Shown: positions 17,593 through 26,181, counted from the stretch's first letter. The stretch is DNA of 44,417 nucleotides from CAZEHS01 sp964649745 (GCA_964649745.1 CAZYQI010000026.1:1-44417), one strand, 5' to 3'. Numbers and translations are program-made. Notes: a model not told the origin generated them from the sequence alone.

Positions 17593-18702
17593 ATGATCCG
17601 GACACTGATCAAAAGTGTGGATTCAAAACTAATGGCAGCGGTGGTGCTCCTATTTTGCATTGGGATGCTTATGATTGCCAGCGCCACCAATGTGCCTGAA
17701 ACAGGGCCTAACCGTCAGATTATCATTCAGGGTGTGGCCTTCATTATAGGGCTTTTTCTGATGTTTCTGGTCATGTGCATCGACTACAACACCTTCGGAG
17801 AGTTCTATCGGATCGTCTATGTGATGTCAATCGTCATGCTGCTGCTGGTGTATATACCGGGGTTGGGAGTGGCCCACGCAGGTGCTCTGTGCTGGATCGA
17901 CCTAGGCATCATCGATTTTCAGACATCAGAAATTGCCAAGTTGGGCTATATCCTGTTTATGGCCAAATATCTGGAACGGCAGAACGGACAACTGGATTCT
18001 CTTAAAGATCTTCTGACTCCGCTTCTGTTGGCGGCTCCCTTTATATTGTTGCTTTTGAAGCAGCCGGACCTGGGCGGTACCCTGGTTTTCGTGTCCATTA
18101 CAGTGGGGATGGTCTATGTGGCCAATATCAACACCCGACTTTTTTACGGCGGGCTGGGAGCGGCAGTTTTGGCATCACCCCTGGCATACTTTCTCATGAG
18201 GCCTCACCAGCGGGTGCGGATTGACGCATTCCTGCATCCCAACGACCTGTCCTTGCCGGGAAACTATCAGGTTATGCAGTCGAAGATCACCATCGGTTCA
18301 GGTCAACTGACGGGCCGGGGTATTTTCAACGGAGTATTTCATCGCTACGACTATCTGCCTGTACAGGAATCGGATTTCATCTACGCGGTATTGGGTGAAG
18401 AAACCGGATTTGTCGGTGGAGCCATCGTTATTTTTCTTTACTACTGGTTCTTAAGCCGAATCATGGCTGTGGCCGGTATTGCCAGGGATCTTTACGGGAG
18501 CCTGGTTGTCACCGGAATCGCATGTATGTTCGCGTTCCAAATTTTTGAGAACATTGGCATGACCATCGGTCTTATGCCGGTAACCGGGGTAACTCTTCCG
18601 TTCATGAGCTACGGAGGGACTTCCGTCATCACCAGTCTTCTTGCTCTGGGTCTTGTAAACAATGTGTATATGCGCCGTCGAAGAAGCGGATTCAATGTAT
18701 AG
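17593..18702 (+). CDS. RodA SEDS-family peptidoglycan glycosyltransferase
   Basis: A 369-residue polytopic protein with about ten membrane helices. The start at 17593 is set by CAGGAG; an earlier ATG at 17539 overlaps the terminator hairpin. SEDS landmarks include KQPDLGGTLVF (with the catalytic-type Asp in the QPDLG region) and PVTGVTLPFMSYGGTS near the C-terminus. RodA polymerises glycan strands together with the PBP2 encoded at 12643-15516. Confidence 0.93.
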   Translation: MIRTLIKSVDSKLMAAVVLLFCIGMLMIASATNVPETGPNRQIIIQGVAFIIGLFLMFLVMCIDYNTFGEFYRIVYVMSIVMLLLVYIPGLGVAHAGALCWIDLGIIDFQTSEIAKLGYILFMAKYLERQNGQLDSLKDLLTPLLLAAPFILLLLKQPDLGGTLVFVSITVGMVYVANINTRLFYGGLGAAVLASPLAYFLMRPHQRVRIDAFLHPNDLSLPGNYQVMQSKITIGSGQLTGRGIFNGVFHRYDYLPVQESDFIYAVLGEETGFVGGAIVIFLYYWFLSRIMAVAGIARDLYGSLVVTGIACMFAFQIFENIGMTIGLMPVTGVTLPFMSYGGTSVITSLLALGLVNNVYMRRRRSGFNV

Positions 18703-18719
18703 AAAGCGGAGGTAACATT

Positions 18720-20573
18720 TTGATTCCAAAAGAATATGAGAGCATCATCAGTCAGGTTGAGAAGCCCAGTCGGTATATCGGCGGAGAAACCAACACGGTT
18801 GTAAAACCCCATGAAGTGGGTATGTCACGATTCGGGTTCCTTTTCCCGGATGTTTATGAAGTTGGAATGTCGCACCTGGGGATGCATATCCTGTATCAAC
18901 TGATCAACACCATGCCCCATTGGACCTGTGAGCGGGTCTTTTCGCCCTGGGTGGATATGGAAGCCAAGCTGCGGGAAACCAAGCTTCCGCTGGCAACCCT
19001 GGAAACCACAACCCCGCTACACAAACTGGAAATGCTGGGGATAACACTTCAATATGAACTGAGCTACAGCAACATACTCAATGCCTTGGATATGGGAGGT
19101 GTCCCACTGAAGTCAGCCGACCGTACCGGTGAGCACCCCATTGTCATGGCCGGCGGACCCTGCGCCTACAACCCGGAGCCATTGGCTATGTTTATTGACC
19201 TTTTTGCCCTGGGCGAAGGGGAAGAAATGATGCCGGAGCTGTTGGAGCTGTATACAAAAATGGACGGTCGCCAAAATCGGCAGGCATTTCTGGAAGCGGC
19301 AGCCCTCATCGATGGAATCTATGTGCCCTCCCTTTATGATGTTGCTTACGGGGAAGATGGCTGCATCGCATCGTTCAAATCCAATCATCCCAATGCCCAA
19401 CCTACGATCCGAAAGCGAATTCTTGAGGATTTGGACGGGGCTTATTATCCTGAAAAGGTCATCGTTCCCTTCACGGATATTATTCATGACCGGGCCATGA
19501 TCGAGATTTTCAGAGGCTGTACCCGGGGGTGTCGCTTCTGTCAGGCGGGGATGCTGTATCGACCCAATAGAGAACGCACACCGGAAACCATCATGGCCCT
19601 GGCCGATCAACTGCTTTCCAGTACCGGATACGAGGAGCTTTCCCTTACCTCCCTTTCAACCTGCGATTACAGCGCAATCCGTCAATTGGTTCAGGAACTG
19701 ATTAAACGGCAGGAAGCCAAGCGGATAAGTCTCAGTCTTCCATCCCTGCGATTGGACGACTTTCCCGGAGATATCGTAAGAGAACTCCAGAAGATCAAGA
19801 AAACAGGTCTTACCTTCGCACCGGAGGCGGGCACCCAGCGGATGCGGGATGTCATCAACAAGGGCGTGACAGAGGCAGATCTTGAAAAAACCCTCACGGA
19901 GGTTTACAGCTCCGGTTGGGATAAGGTTAAGCTTTATTTCATGATCGGTCTGCCAACGGAAACCATGGAGGATGTGGAAGGCATCGCCGCTCTTGGGCAG
20001 CGGGCCATCGATCTGTTCTACGGCGTTCCAAAAGGACAGCGGGCCATGGGCATCAACGTGACCCTCAGCGCGTCCTCCTTTGTGCCCAAGCCATTTACCC
20101 CCTTCCAATGGGAACCTCAGGACACTATGGAAGTGCTCCGTGAGAAACAGCAGCATCTTAAACGCAGCAATACCAATAAAAAGGTACGGTTTACCTATCA
20201 TAGTGCCAATGTCAGCTTTCTGGAAGGCGTCTTCGCCCGGGGGAACAGACGCTTGGGACCGGTGCTGCTTAAAGCGTGGGAGATGGGAGCCAAGTTTGAC
20301 GGATGGGATGAATTCTTCAAATTCGGGGTTTGGATGGAAGCCTTTGAAGCCTGCGGAGTGGAGCCGGCCTTCTATGCCAACCGCCGCCGGGCCTTCGATG
20401 AAATTCTGCCCTGGGATCATATTGACGCCGGTGTCACAAAAGCCTACCTGAAGCAGGAATTCGACCGTGCGGTTCATGGAACCGTTACGCCGGACTGCCG
20501 GACAGGCTGTACCGGCTGTGGGATAACGTCAGCATTCGGAGGAGGTGTCTGCAGTGTACAGACTAAGAATTAA
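18720..20573 (+). CDS. TIGR03960-type radical SAM protein
   Basis: A 617-residue protein. The start is TTG at 18720 with GGAGG 7 nt upstream. The N-terminal half carries a B12-binding-like segment (GFLFPDVYEVGMSHLGMHILYQLIN). The radical SAM cluster motif is CTRGCRFC near residues 267-274, followed by YRPNRERTPETI. The C-terminus has a cysteine-rich end (CRTGCTGCG). It matches the family always found beside DUF2344 and RNase G in Bacillota. The substrate is unknown; RNA or ribosome modification is suggested by context only. It overlaps the next gene by 20 nt. Confidence 0.85.
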   Translation: MIPKEYESIISQVEKPSRYIGGETNTVVKPHEVGMSRFGFLFPDVYEVGMSHLGMHILYQLINTMPHWTCERVFSPWVDMEAKLRETKLPLATLETTTPLHKLEMLGITLQYELSYSNILNALDMGGVPLKSADRTGEHPIVMAGGPCAYNPEPLAMFIDLFALGEGEEMMPELLELYTKMDGRQNRQAFLEAAALIDGIYVPSLYDVAYGEDGCIASFKSNHPNAQPTIRKRILEDLDGAYYPEKVIVPFTDIIHDRAMIEIFRGCTRGCRFCQAGMLYRPNRERTPETIMALADQLLSSTGYEELSLTSLSTCDYSAIRQLVQELIKRQEAKRISLSLPSLRLDDFPGDIVRELQKIKKTGLTFAPEAGTQRMRDVINKGVTEADLEKTLTEVYSSGWDKVKLYFMIGLPTETMEDVEGIAALGQRAIDLFYGVPKGQRAMGINVTLSASSFVPKPFTPFQWEPQDTMEVLREKQQHLKRSNTNKKVRFTYHSANVSFLEGVFARGNRRLGPVLLKAWEMGAKFDGWDEFFKFGVWMEAFEACGVEPAFYANRRRAFDEILPWDHIDAGVTKAYLKQEFDRAVHGTVTPDCRTGCTGCGITSAFGGGVCSVQTKN

Positions 20574-21240
20574 GTATCATAAGGAGCATCATCTCCGTTT
20601 CATCGCTCATCTTGAGATGCTTCGCCTGATGGAGCGGGTATTCCGACGCATGAATCTCCCGCTTCATTATACACAAGGCTTTAATCCTCACCCCCGCATC
20701 AGCTTTGCCTCACCCCTTTCAGTGGGAGTGGAAAGTGTTGCAGAGCTTCTGGATGTGGAGCTGACAGAGAAAATGCCGGTGGAAGAGGTGCTGGCCAAGG
20801 CTCATGGGGCCCTTCCCAAGGGGCTGATCTTCGAAACAGCCAAATACGTAGAGGATAAACGTTCCCTTATGAGTCTGGTGACCTGGGCGGAATATACGGT
20901 ATTTCTCAACTGTTTCATCGAGGAATGGCGTATGAAGGAGATCATAGCCCAGGTTATGGCCATGGAAATCCTTATGGTGGAGAAAAAGGGCGGTAAGTCC
21001 GACGGAAAGACCGTGAATATCCGTTCGCAGATATCGGAGATCAGCTTGATAGAAAGTGAGCAGGGAGCCGCTCTGAAAATGATCCTGGCCAACGGGTCAG
21101 GGGGTAGCCTTAAGCCGGAGCTTCTGGTTCAGACCTTGGGTAAGCTGGGGAATGCCGAGCTTTGCATAGAAAAAGTTGTGCGTACCAACCTGTACACAAC
21201 AGAGGACGGCAACCGCGTTGCCATTCTTGACATAAACTGA
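20554..21240 (+). CDS. DUF2344 (TIGR03936) protein
   Basis: A protein of about 228 residues that begins YRLRIKYHKEHHLRFIAHLEMLRLMERVFRR, the typical start of this family. GTG at 20554 is preferred because GGAGGAGG ends about 8 nt upstream; GTG at 20545 lies within that site. In many bacteria this domain is fused to the C-terminus of the radical SAM protein, so the two probably act together. The molecular function is not established. The gene ends 2 bp before rng. Confidence 0.8.
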   Translation: MYRLRIKYHKEHHLRFIAHLEMLRLMERVFRRMNLPLHYTQGFNPHPRISFASPLSVGVESVAELLDVELTEKMPVEEVLAKAHGALPKGLIFETAKYVEDKRSLMSLVTWAEYTVFLNCFIEEWRMKEIIAQVMAMEILMVEKKGGKSDGKTVNIRSQISEISLIESEQGAALKMILANGSGGSLKPELLVQTLGKLGNAELCIEKVVRTNLYTTEDGNRVAILDIN

Positions 21241-21242
21241 CC

Positions 21243-22445
21243 ATGAATACCCTTCTGATTGATGCAGGTCCGGCGTATGAACGGATAGCTCTCTACCGGG
21301 ACGGAGTTCTGGAGGATATTTTGCTGGAGGGCTCTGTTTCCCCCTCCCTGGTGGGCCATATCTTCAAAGGCAGGGTGGAGAAAGTGGAACCTGCTTTGGA
21401 CGCCGCTTTTGTGGATATCGGCCAGAAGAAGGCCGGGTACCTGGGTATCCGGGATATATTGCCGCCGGATAAACGGGAAGGGGCCTTTATTAAGGATCAT
21501 ATCCGGGGTGGGCAGGAGATGTTGGTACAGGTCATTAAGGATTCAAAAGAGGAAAAAGCTGTACAACTGACCACCCGGATCACCCTGCCGGGGAAGTTTC
21601 TTGTGCTGACGCCGGATGAACCGGTGGTAAGCCTGTCCCATAAGATAGCAGGAGCCAAACGGCGAAACGATCTTGGGGATTGGATAAAATCTATTTTGCC
21701 GGACGGAGTAGGAGCAGTGGTTCGGACCGTTGCGGCCGATGCAGAGCAACGGGATATAAGGGTAGAACTGGACCGCCTGCTTGCGCTTTGGCATAAGATA
21801 TCCGCATATCGTGTGTTGGGCATGGCCCCCATGCTGGTGTTCAAGGAGGCCTCTGCGGCCTTGCGAATGACAAGACGGCTGCAGGGATGGGAAATCCATC
21901 GCATCTGTTCCAACAGCAGGCCCCAAACAGCAGAGCTGCTGGAGTATCTGAAGGCATCCGGCAAGCCGGTTCCGGAAGTGCTTGAAAGCATTGAAAAGGA
22001 AATACTGGACAGGGACGTGGAGGAAGCGCTTAATCCCTTTGTTCCCCTACCCGCAGGGGGTTCCCTGTGGATAGAACCTACACGGGCCCTTACGGTCATT
22101 GATGTAAACTCCGGCGGCGCCCTTGGCTCAGGAGATGCACAGAGCACCTTTCTCAGAGTCAATCTGGCAGCTGCGGTGGAAATAGCAAGGCAGCTTCGGA
22201 TTCGGAACATATCCGGAATGATTCTGGTGGATTTCATCGATATGAAAAAATCAGATGCTAAAAATGCTGTAACAGCAGCATTTTTAGAGGCTGTAAAGGC
22301 TGACCGTATGCCGGTTTCCATCCTGGGCTATACAAAGCTGGGGATACTGGAGCTGACCCGTAAGGCCGAACAGGCGCCGATCAGAGACATTCTTTCTGTG
22401 CTATGCCAGTGCTGTGAGGGAACTGGTCGGGTCGTACGACCATAA
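21243..22445 (+). CDS. Ribonuclease G/E family endoribonuclease
   Basis: A 400-residue catalytic-core RNase. An S1-type RNA-binding segment with HIFKGRVEKVEPALDAAFVDIG lies at about 37-58. The metal-binding catalytic aspartates are D287 (VIDVNSGG) and D330 (ILVDFIDM), exactly 43 residues apart as in E. coli RNase E (303/346). The zinc-link is CQCC at 388-391, 58 residues beyond D330, again as in E. coli. It lacks the long scaffold tail of RNase E. The family matures 16S rRNA 5' ends and degrades mRNA. It is probably co-transcribed with the two preceding genes. Confidence 0.93.
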   Translation: MNTLLIDAGPAYERIALYRDGVLEDILLEGSVSPSLVGHIFKGRVEKVEPALDAAFVDIGQKKAGYLGIRDILPPDKREGAFIKDHIRGGQEMLVQVIKDSKEEKAVQLTTRITLPGKFLVLTPDEPVVSLSHKIAGAKRRNDLGDWIKSILPDGVGAVVRTVAADAEQRDIRVELDRLLALWHKISAYRVLGMAPMLVFKEASAALRMTRRLQGWEIHRICSNSRPQTAELLEYLKASGKPVPEVLESIEKEILDRDVEEALNPFVPLPAGGSLWIEPTRALTVIDVNSGGALGSGDAQSTFLRVNLAAAVEIARQLRIRNISGMILVDFIDMKKSDAKNAVTAAFLEAVKADRMPVSILGYTKLGILELTRKAEQAPIRDILSVLCQCCEGTGRVVRP

Positions 22446-22683
22446 CCTTTAGCTGCGTCCATCGGTTTTCCTCTGTGTTCATCTACCCTAAAAATGCACT
22501 ACTGCTAGACCTCCCTCTTGAGGGAGGTGGCACCGAAGGTGACGGTGGGAGTTGTTACGCGCTTACTCCCCCTTGCCGCTTCGCGTCCGTTCCCCCTCAA
22601 GAGGGGGATGGAGCCACTGCCAATCGTCACCATTTTCATGGCCGGTGGTTTCCAAAAGGGACATGGGGGTCTGTGGCAAAAGG
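22444..22683. repeat. MITE-like element, copy 1 (upstream of rplU)
   Basis: Ends are imperfect inverted repeats (AACCTTTAGC at the left; GGCAAAAGGT at the right). The inside, 22477-22673, matches 24082-24278 at 193 of 197 positions. Within it are two perfect 8-bp palindromic stems, CCTCCCTC-TT-GAGGGAGG and TCCCCCTC-AA-GAGGGGGA. Short open frames inside it have no binding sites and are not genes. It sits between the rng stop and the rplU promoter. Similar CCTCCCTC-type repeats are familiar from many Bacillota genomes. Confidence 0.8.
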
Positions 22684-22721
22684 TCTCGCTCATTCTCTTG
22701 GAAGGTGTCACGTCTATTTTC

Positions 22722-22750
22722 TTGACAGGGAACCCACCCTGTGATATCAT
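22722..22750 (+). promoter_or_regulatory. strong promoter of rplU-prp-rpmA
   Basis: Consensus TTGACA (22722-22727), a 17-bp spacer, and TATCAT (22745-22750) with an extended TGA. It is among the best promoters in the window, fitting a ribosomal protein operon. Transcription would start near 22757. Confidence 0.8.
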
Positions 22751-22756
22751 TTTAAC

Positions 22757-22839
22757 CTGATGGACATCCGCTCAGACCGGGTTAAGAAATCCTTCGGGAT
22801 ACCCAGCATCTGGCGAGTATAAAAACGAGGAGGTGTCAT
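22757..22839 (+). other. candidate L21 leader RNA
   Basis: The 83-nt 5' leader between the promoter and rplU contains a compact ATCC-TTCG-GGAT hairpin (about 22787-22801) and a possible longer pairing of TAACC with GGGTTA around it. Leaders regulating rplU are known in Bacillota (L21 leader). Whether this is the same structure needs a covariance-model search. Confidence 0.4.
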
Positions 22840-23151
22840 ATGTACGCTATCATCGCAACAGGCGGTAAGCAATACCGCGTCCAAGAAGGCGATACGATCA
22901 AAATTGAAAAGCTCGTGGCTGAAGCAGGCCAAACGATTGAATTCGATCAGATTCTCGCTGTCTCAGACGAAAACGGCATGAAAGTGGGTACGCCCACAGT
23001 TGCCGGCGCTGCTGTTAAAGCAACGGTCGTTGATCATGGAAAGAACAAGAAGGTTATCATCTTCAAGTACAAAGCCAAGAAAGATTCCCGTAAGAAGCGC
23101 GGTCATCGTCAGCCATACACTGCTGTAACGATCAATTCCATCACTCTCTAA
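22840..23151 (+). CDS. 50S ribosomal protein L21
   Basis: A 103-residue protein of standard length. The start MYAIIATGGKQYRVQEGD and the end GHRQPYTAVTINSI are characteristic of bL21. It binds 23S rRNA domain near L20 and L27. GAGGAGG lies before the ATG. It is first in the rplU-prp-rpmA operon. Confidence 0.97.
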   Translation: MYAIIATGGKQYRVQEGDTIKIEKLVAEAGQTIEFDQILAVSDENGMKVGTPTVAGAAVKATVVDHGKNKKVIIFKYKAKKDSRKKRGHRQPYTAVTINSITL

Positions 23152-23158
23152 TTCGAGT

Positions 23159-23506
23159 ATGGTTCACATCACAGTAGAATGGAAGGCGGAGCACATTGTC
23201 GCCATGACAGTGGACGGCCACGCCGAAACCGACGAACAATATGATAATATTGTCTGTGCCAGCATTTCGATATTGGCCCAGACCTGTGTGCTGGCTCTGG
23301 CTCACGTAGCGGGAATCGAGGATTTGGAATACGGCATTGACGACGGCCATCTGAGCTTTCGTTTGCCGGAAACCATCACCGATGAACAACGGGATAAGGC
23401 GGAGATCATAACAGCCACACTGATGATTGGCATTCAGGGAACACAAGAGATGCATCCTCAATATATTGAGATTTGCGAAAGGGAGGTGCGGTCAGATGCT
23501 ATTTAA
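23159..23506 (+). CDS. Prp cysteine protease (YsxB) that trims L27
   Basis: A 115-residue protein. The catalytic His of VDGHA and Cys of IVCASIS mark the Prp family. In Bacillota Prp removes the N-terminal extension of L27, and the L27 encoded next has that extension, so enzyme and substrate are both present. It has a poor ribosome binding site 7 bp after rplU, suggesting coupling. Its 3' end overlaps the rpmA start by 11 nt. Confidence 0.93.
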   Translation: MVHITVEWKAEHIVAMTVDGHAETDEQYDNIVCASISILAQTCVLALAHVAGIEDLEYGIDDGHLSFRLPETITDEQRDKAEIITATLMIGIQGTQEMHPQYIEICEREVRSDAI

Positions 23507-23780
23507 AATGAATCTTCAGCTTTTCGCCAGTAAGAAGGGTGTTGGTTCCTCCAGAAACGGACGGGACTCCCAATCTAAAAGACTGGGCGTCAAGCGGGCA
23601 GACGGACAATTCGTTTCTGCAGGAAGCATTCTTATCAGACAACGCGGTACAAAAGTACACCCCGGCAACAATGTCGGCAAGGGTGGCGATGATACCCTGT
23701 TTGCTCTGGTAGACGGAGTCGTACGCTTTGAGCGTAAGGACAAAGTACGTAAGCAGATCAGCGTTTACGCCCAGCAGTAA
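23496..23780 (+). CDS. 50S ribosomal protein L27 with cleavable N-terminus
   Basis: A 94-residue protein with the extension MLFKMNLQLF before ASKKGVGSSRNGRDS. The LQLF/A junction is the expected Prp cleavage site and exposes the mature N-terminus that reaches the peptidyl transferase centre. The ATG at 23496 follows GGGAGGTG with 9-nt spacing; ATG at 23508 would shorten the extension. Confidence 0.96.
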   Translation: MLFKMNLQLFASKKGVGSSRNGRDSQSKRLGVKRADGQFVSAGSILIRQRGTKVHPGNNVGKGGDDTLFALVDGVVRFERKDKVRKQISVYAQQ

Positions 23781-23817
23781 GCGGCAGGCTGAATACGACG
23801 AACTGGTTTATCAAACC

Positions 23818-23870
23818 AAGGCCGTACAGAAACGGACTGCGCAGCAGTATCCTTTTTGGCGGCCTTTTGT
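23818..23870 (+). terminator. possible terminator after rpmA
   Basis: AAGGCCG (23818-23824) pairs with CGGCCTT (23860-23866), and TTTTGTT overlaps the end. The 35-nt loop is long, so this is tentative. Confidence 0.4.
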
Positions 23871-23885
23871 TCATTGTAAAGGCAT

Positions 23886-24361
23886 AGCAGCCACGGATCA
23901 CACGAATTTACATGGATAGAGAAAACCTTTAGCCACAGATGGCGCAGATGAAAACCGATGAATGCAGATGAAAACTGTATGTGAACCAGGTTGGCATTTT
24001 CACTAAACTGCTCGTCACTGCTCGTTCGGTATAAGACATATGGGCCGGGGGATAAGAATAAAACCATTGCTCTTCATCTGCGTTCATCTACCCTAAAAAT
24101 GTACTACTGCTAGACCTCCCTCTTGAGGGAGGTGGCACCGAAGGTGACGGTGGGAGTTGTTACGCGCTTACTCCCCCTTGCCGCTTCGCGTCCGTTCCCC
24201 CTCAAGAGGGGGATGGAACCACTGCCATTCGTCACCATTTTCATGGCCGGTGGTTTCCAAAATGGACATGGGGGTCTGCGGCTAAGGGTTGTGGACTTTT
24301 GATTTTACAGGCTATGAAAGCGAGTTAATACCCGTGTAAATCCGTGTTATCCGTGGCTAAT
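23886..24361. repeat. nested MITE-like elements (copy 2) between rpmA and obg
   Basis: This gap of about 600 bp holds no gene. Outer arms are of the CACGGAT type (AGCCACGGATCACACGAATTTACA near 23888-23911, and its inverted partner TGTAAATCCGTGTTATCCGTGGCT ending near 24359). Inside lies a second element whose ends are AACCTTTAGCCACAGATG (23927-23944) and CTGCGGCTAAGGGTT (24276-24290), with repeated GCAGATGAA units. It contains the 197-bp core at 24082-24278 shared with copy 1. The arrangement looks like one small element inserted into another. Confidence 0.75.
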
Positions 24362-24392
24362 AGGAATTCGGTTTATCAGATTAGGAGATCAT

Positions 24393-25661
24393 ATGTTTAT
24401 AGATCAGGCGAGAATATCCATAAAGGCGGGAAATGGCGGCAATGGCGCGGTTTCCTTCCGCAAGGAAAAATACGTGCCTGCCGGGGGGCCCGACGGGGGC
24501 GACGGCGGCCATGGCGGCCATGTGTATGCCCAGGTGGATGAAGGCATGCGTACCCTCATGGATTTCAGGTACAAGACAAAATATGCCGCCCAGGACGGGG
24601 AAAACGGCATGTACAAGAACATGACCGGCAAGGACGGCGAGGACCTTATCATCAAGGTTCCACCGGGGACCATCGTTCGGGATTCCGTAACGGGGCAGAT
24701 TCTGGCCGACCTTACCGAAAAGGATCAGAAGGCCATGCTGGCCAAGGGAGGCAGACGGGGCAAGGGCAACACCTGGTTCAAGAATTCCACCCGGCAGGCG
24801 CCCACCTTTGCAGAGCAGGGTGTCAGAGGCGAGGACCGGACCATTGTTCTGGAGCTTAAGCTGATCGCCGACGTCGGCCTTATCGGCTACCCCAACGTGG
24901 GTAAATCCACGATTCTCAGCGTGGTTACAAAGGCGAAGCCGAAGATTGCCAACTACCATTTCACAACCCTTACACCGAACCTTGGGGTCTGCGAGGTAAT
25001 TCGTGGCAGAGGCTTTGTTCTGGCCGATATTCCGGGTCTTATTGAAGGGGCGGCGGACGGTGTTGGCCTGGGGCACGATTTTCTGCGCCATGTTGAACGA
25101 ACCCGGCTGTTGATCCATGTAGTGGACATCTCCGGTTCTGAGGGCCGTGATCCTCTGCAAGACTTTGACCAAATCAACCGGGAGTTGGAGCAGTACAATG
25201 CCAAGCTGGCTACCCGGGAACAGGTGGTCATCGCCAATAAAACGGACCTTCTCTCAGATGAAGAGACCTACGAGGTATTCAAGACGGAACTGGAAGCCCG
25301 CGGGTTGAAGGTGTTTCCTGTGTCTGCTGCAACCCTCCAGGGACTGGATGTGGCCATGCGTCATGTGACAGAGCGACTTGACCATATCGAACCGGTTGAG
25401 CTGGATGAGCCGGATTACGGGGATGTGGAAGCAGAAGATCCCAAGGCTATCACCATTAAGAATGTCAACGGGGTATATGTACTCAATGGGACTATTCTGG
25501 AGCGCTTGATGTTCTCCACGGATTTTACCGATATGGACTCCCTGCGCCACTTCGAAAATCAGCTGCGCAAACGGGGTATCTTCGGACGGCTTAAAGAAAT
25601 GGGCATTGATGACGGAGATACAGTCCGCATCAACAACTTTGAATTTGAATTCTACGACTAA
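24393..25661 (+). CDS. Obg GTPase (ObgE/CgtA)
   Basis: A 422-residue protein with three domains. The N-terminal glycine-rich Obg fold (about 1-158) has GGNGGNGAVSFRREK-like and GGPDGGDGGHGG runs. The G domain has GYPNVGKST (P-loop), DIPGLIEGA (switch II) and NKTD. The C-terminal OCT domain runs from about 350. It acts in 50S assembly and stringent signalling. AGGAG precedes the ATG. It is 9 bp before yhbY. Confidence 0.96.
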   Translation: MFIDQARISIKAGNGGNGAVSFRKEKYVPAGGPDGGDGGHGGHVYAQVDEGMRTLMDFRYKTKYAAQDGENGMYKNMTGKDGEDLIIKVPPGTIVRDSVTGQILADLTEKDQKAMLAKGGRRGKGNTWFKNSTRQAPTFAEQGVRGEDRTIVLELKLIADVGLIGYPNVGKSTILSVVTKAKPKIANYHFTTLTPNLGVCEVIRGRGFVLADIPGLIEGAADGVGLGHDFLRHVERTRLLIHVVDISGSEGRDPLQDFDQINRELEQYNAKLATREQVVIANKTDLLSDEETYEVFKTELEARGLKVFPVSAATLQGLDVAMRHVTERLDHIEPVELDEPDYGDVEAEDPKAITIKNVNGVYVLNGTILERLMFSTDFTDMDSLRHFENQLRKRGIFGRLKEMGIDDGDTVRINNFEFEFYD

Positions 25662-25670
25662 GAGGAACCT

Positions 25671-25988
25671 ATGCTGACAGGTAAACAACGGAGTTATCTT
25701 AAGGGCCTTGCGAATCCCATGCAGGCCATTCTTCAAATAGGCAAGGACGGCGTCACGGACAATTTTGTGGCGCAGCTTGAAAAAACCATCGGCACCAAGG
25801 AACTGGTAAAGATCTCTATTTTGGAATCTGCTGCCGACCTTGATGTAAAACAAACGGCTTTCATGCTGGCAGAGCGCACGGGCAGTGAGTTTGTGCAGTC
25901 CATCGGCCGCAAGATCATTCTGTTTAAAGAAGCGGAAGAACCGGAAAAAAGGAAGATCGTTATTCCGCAGGAGCGAAAGAAAAAGTAA
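25671..25988 (+). CDS. YhbY CRM-domain RNA-binding protein
   Basis: A 105-residue protein. The KQRSYLKGLA start and the GxxG loop region (QIGKDGVTDNF) define the CRS1-YhbY fold. ELVKISIL and the IGRKIILFKE strand are typical. It binds pre-50S particles. It belongs to the obg-yhbY-nadD group conserved in Bacillota. Confidence 0.92.
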   Translation: MLTGKQRSYLKGLANPMQAILQIGKDGVTDNFVAQLEKTIGTKELVKISILESAADLDVKQTAFMLAERTGSEFVQSIGRKIILFKEAEEPEKRKIVIPQERKKK

Positions 25989-26009
25989 TATCAGAAAGAG
26001 ACTAAATAA

Positions 26010-26181
26010 TCAAACATTTTGCCACAGATGAACGCAGATGAAGGGCGATGATTTTAATTTTACTCGTGAGTTATCCCTATTAGTAACATTCCGGTACCGC
26101 TTATGTTACGGATAACATTTTGTCTCCATGATGCGAGCAATCCCATTGTTCTTCATCTGCGTCATCTGCGGCTAGAGGTTT
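26010..26181. repeat. MITE-like element without core (upstream of nadD)
   Basis: The left end TTTGCCACAGATGAACGCAGATGAA is mirrored at the right by TTCATCTGCGTCATCTGCGGCTAGAGG, with about 110 bp between. The terminal sequence matches the inner element at 23927-24290, but the 197-bp core is missing. It fills the yhbY-nadD gap. Confidence 0.7.

Noticed and set aside
19656..20477. A 273-codon minus-strand frame
   Set aside because: It is fully antisense to the radical SAM gene, whose motifs and start are clear; it has no recognisable domain.
21497..22321. A 274-codon minus-strand frame rich in Ser, Arg and Thr
   Set aside because: It is antisense to the RNase G gene, with the composition expected from the complement of a real coding frame.
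22475..22760. Three overlapping short open frames in the 22444-22683 repeat
   Set aside because: They lie in a sequence repeated at 24082-24278, on both strands, lack ribosome binding sites, and are produced by the palindromic core.
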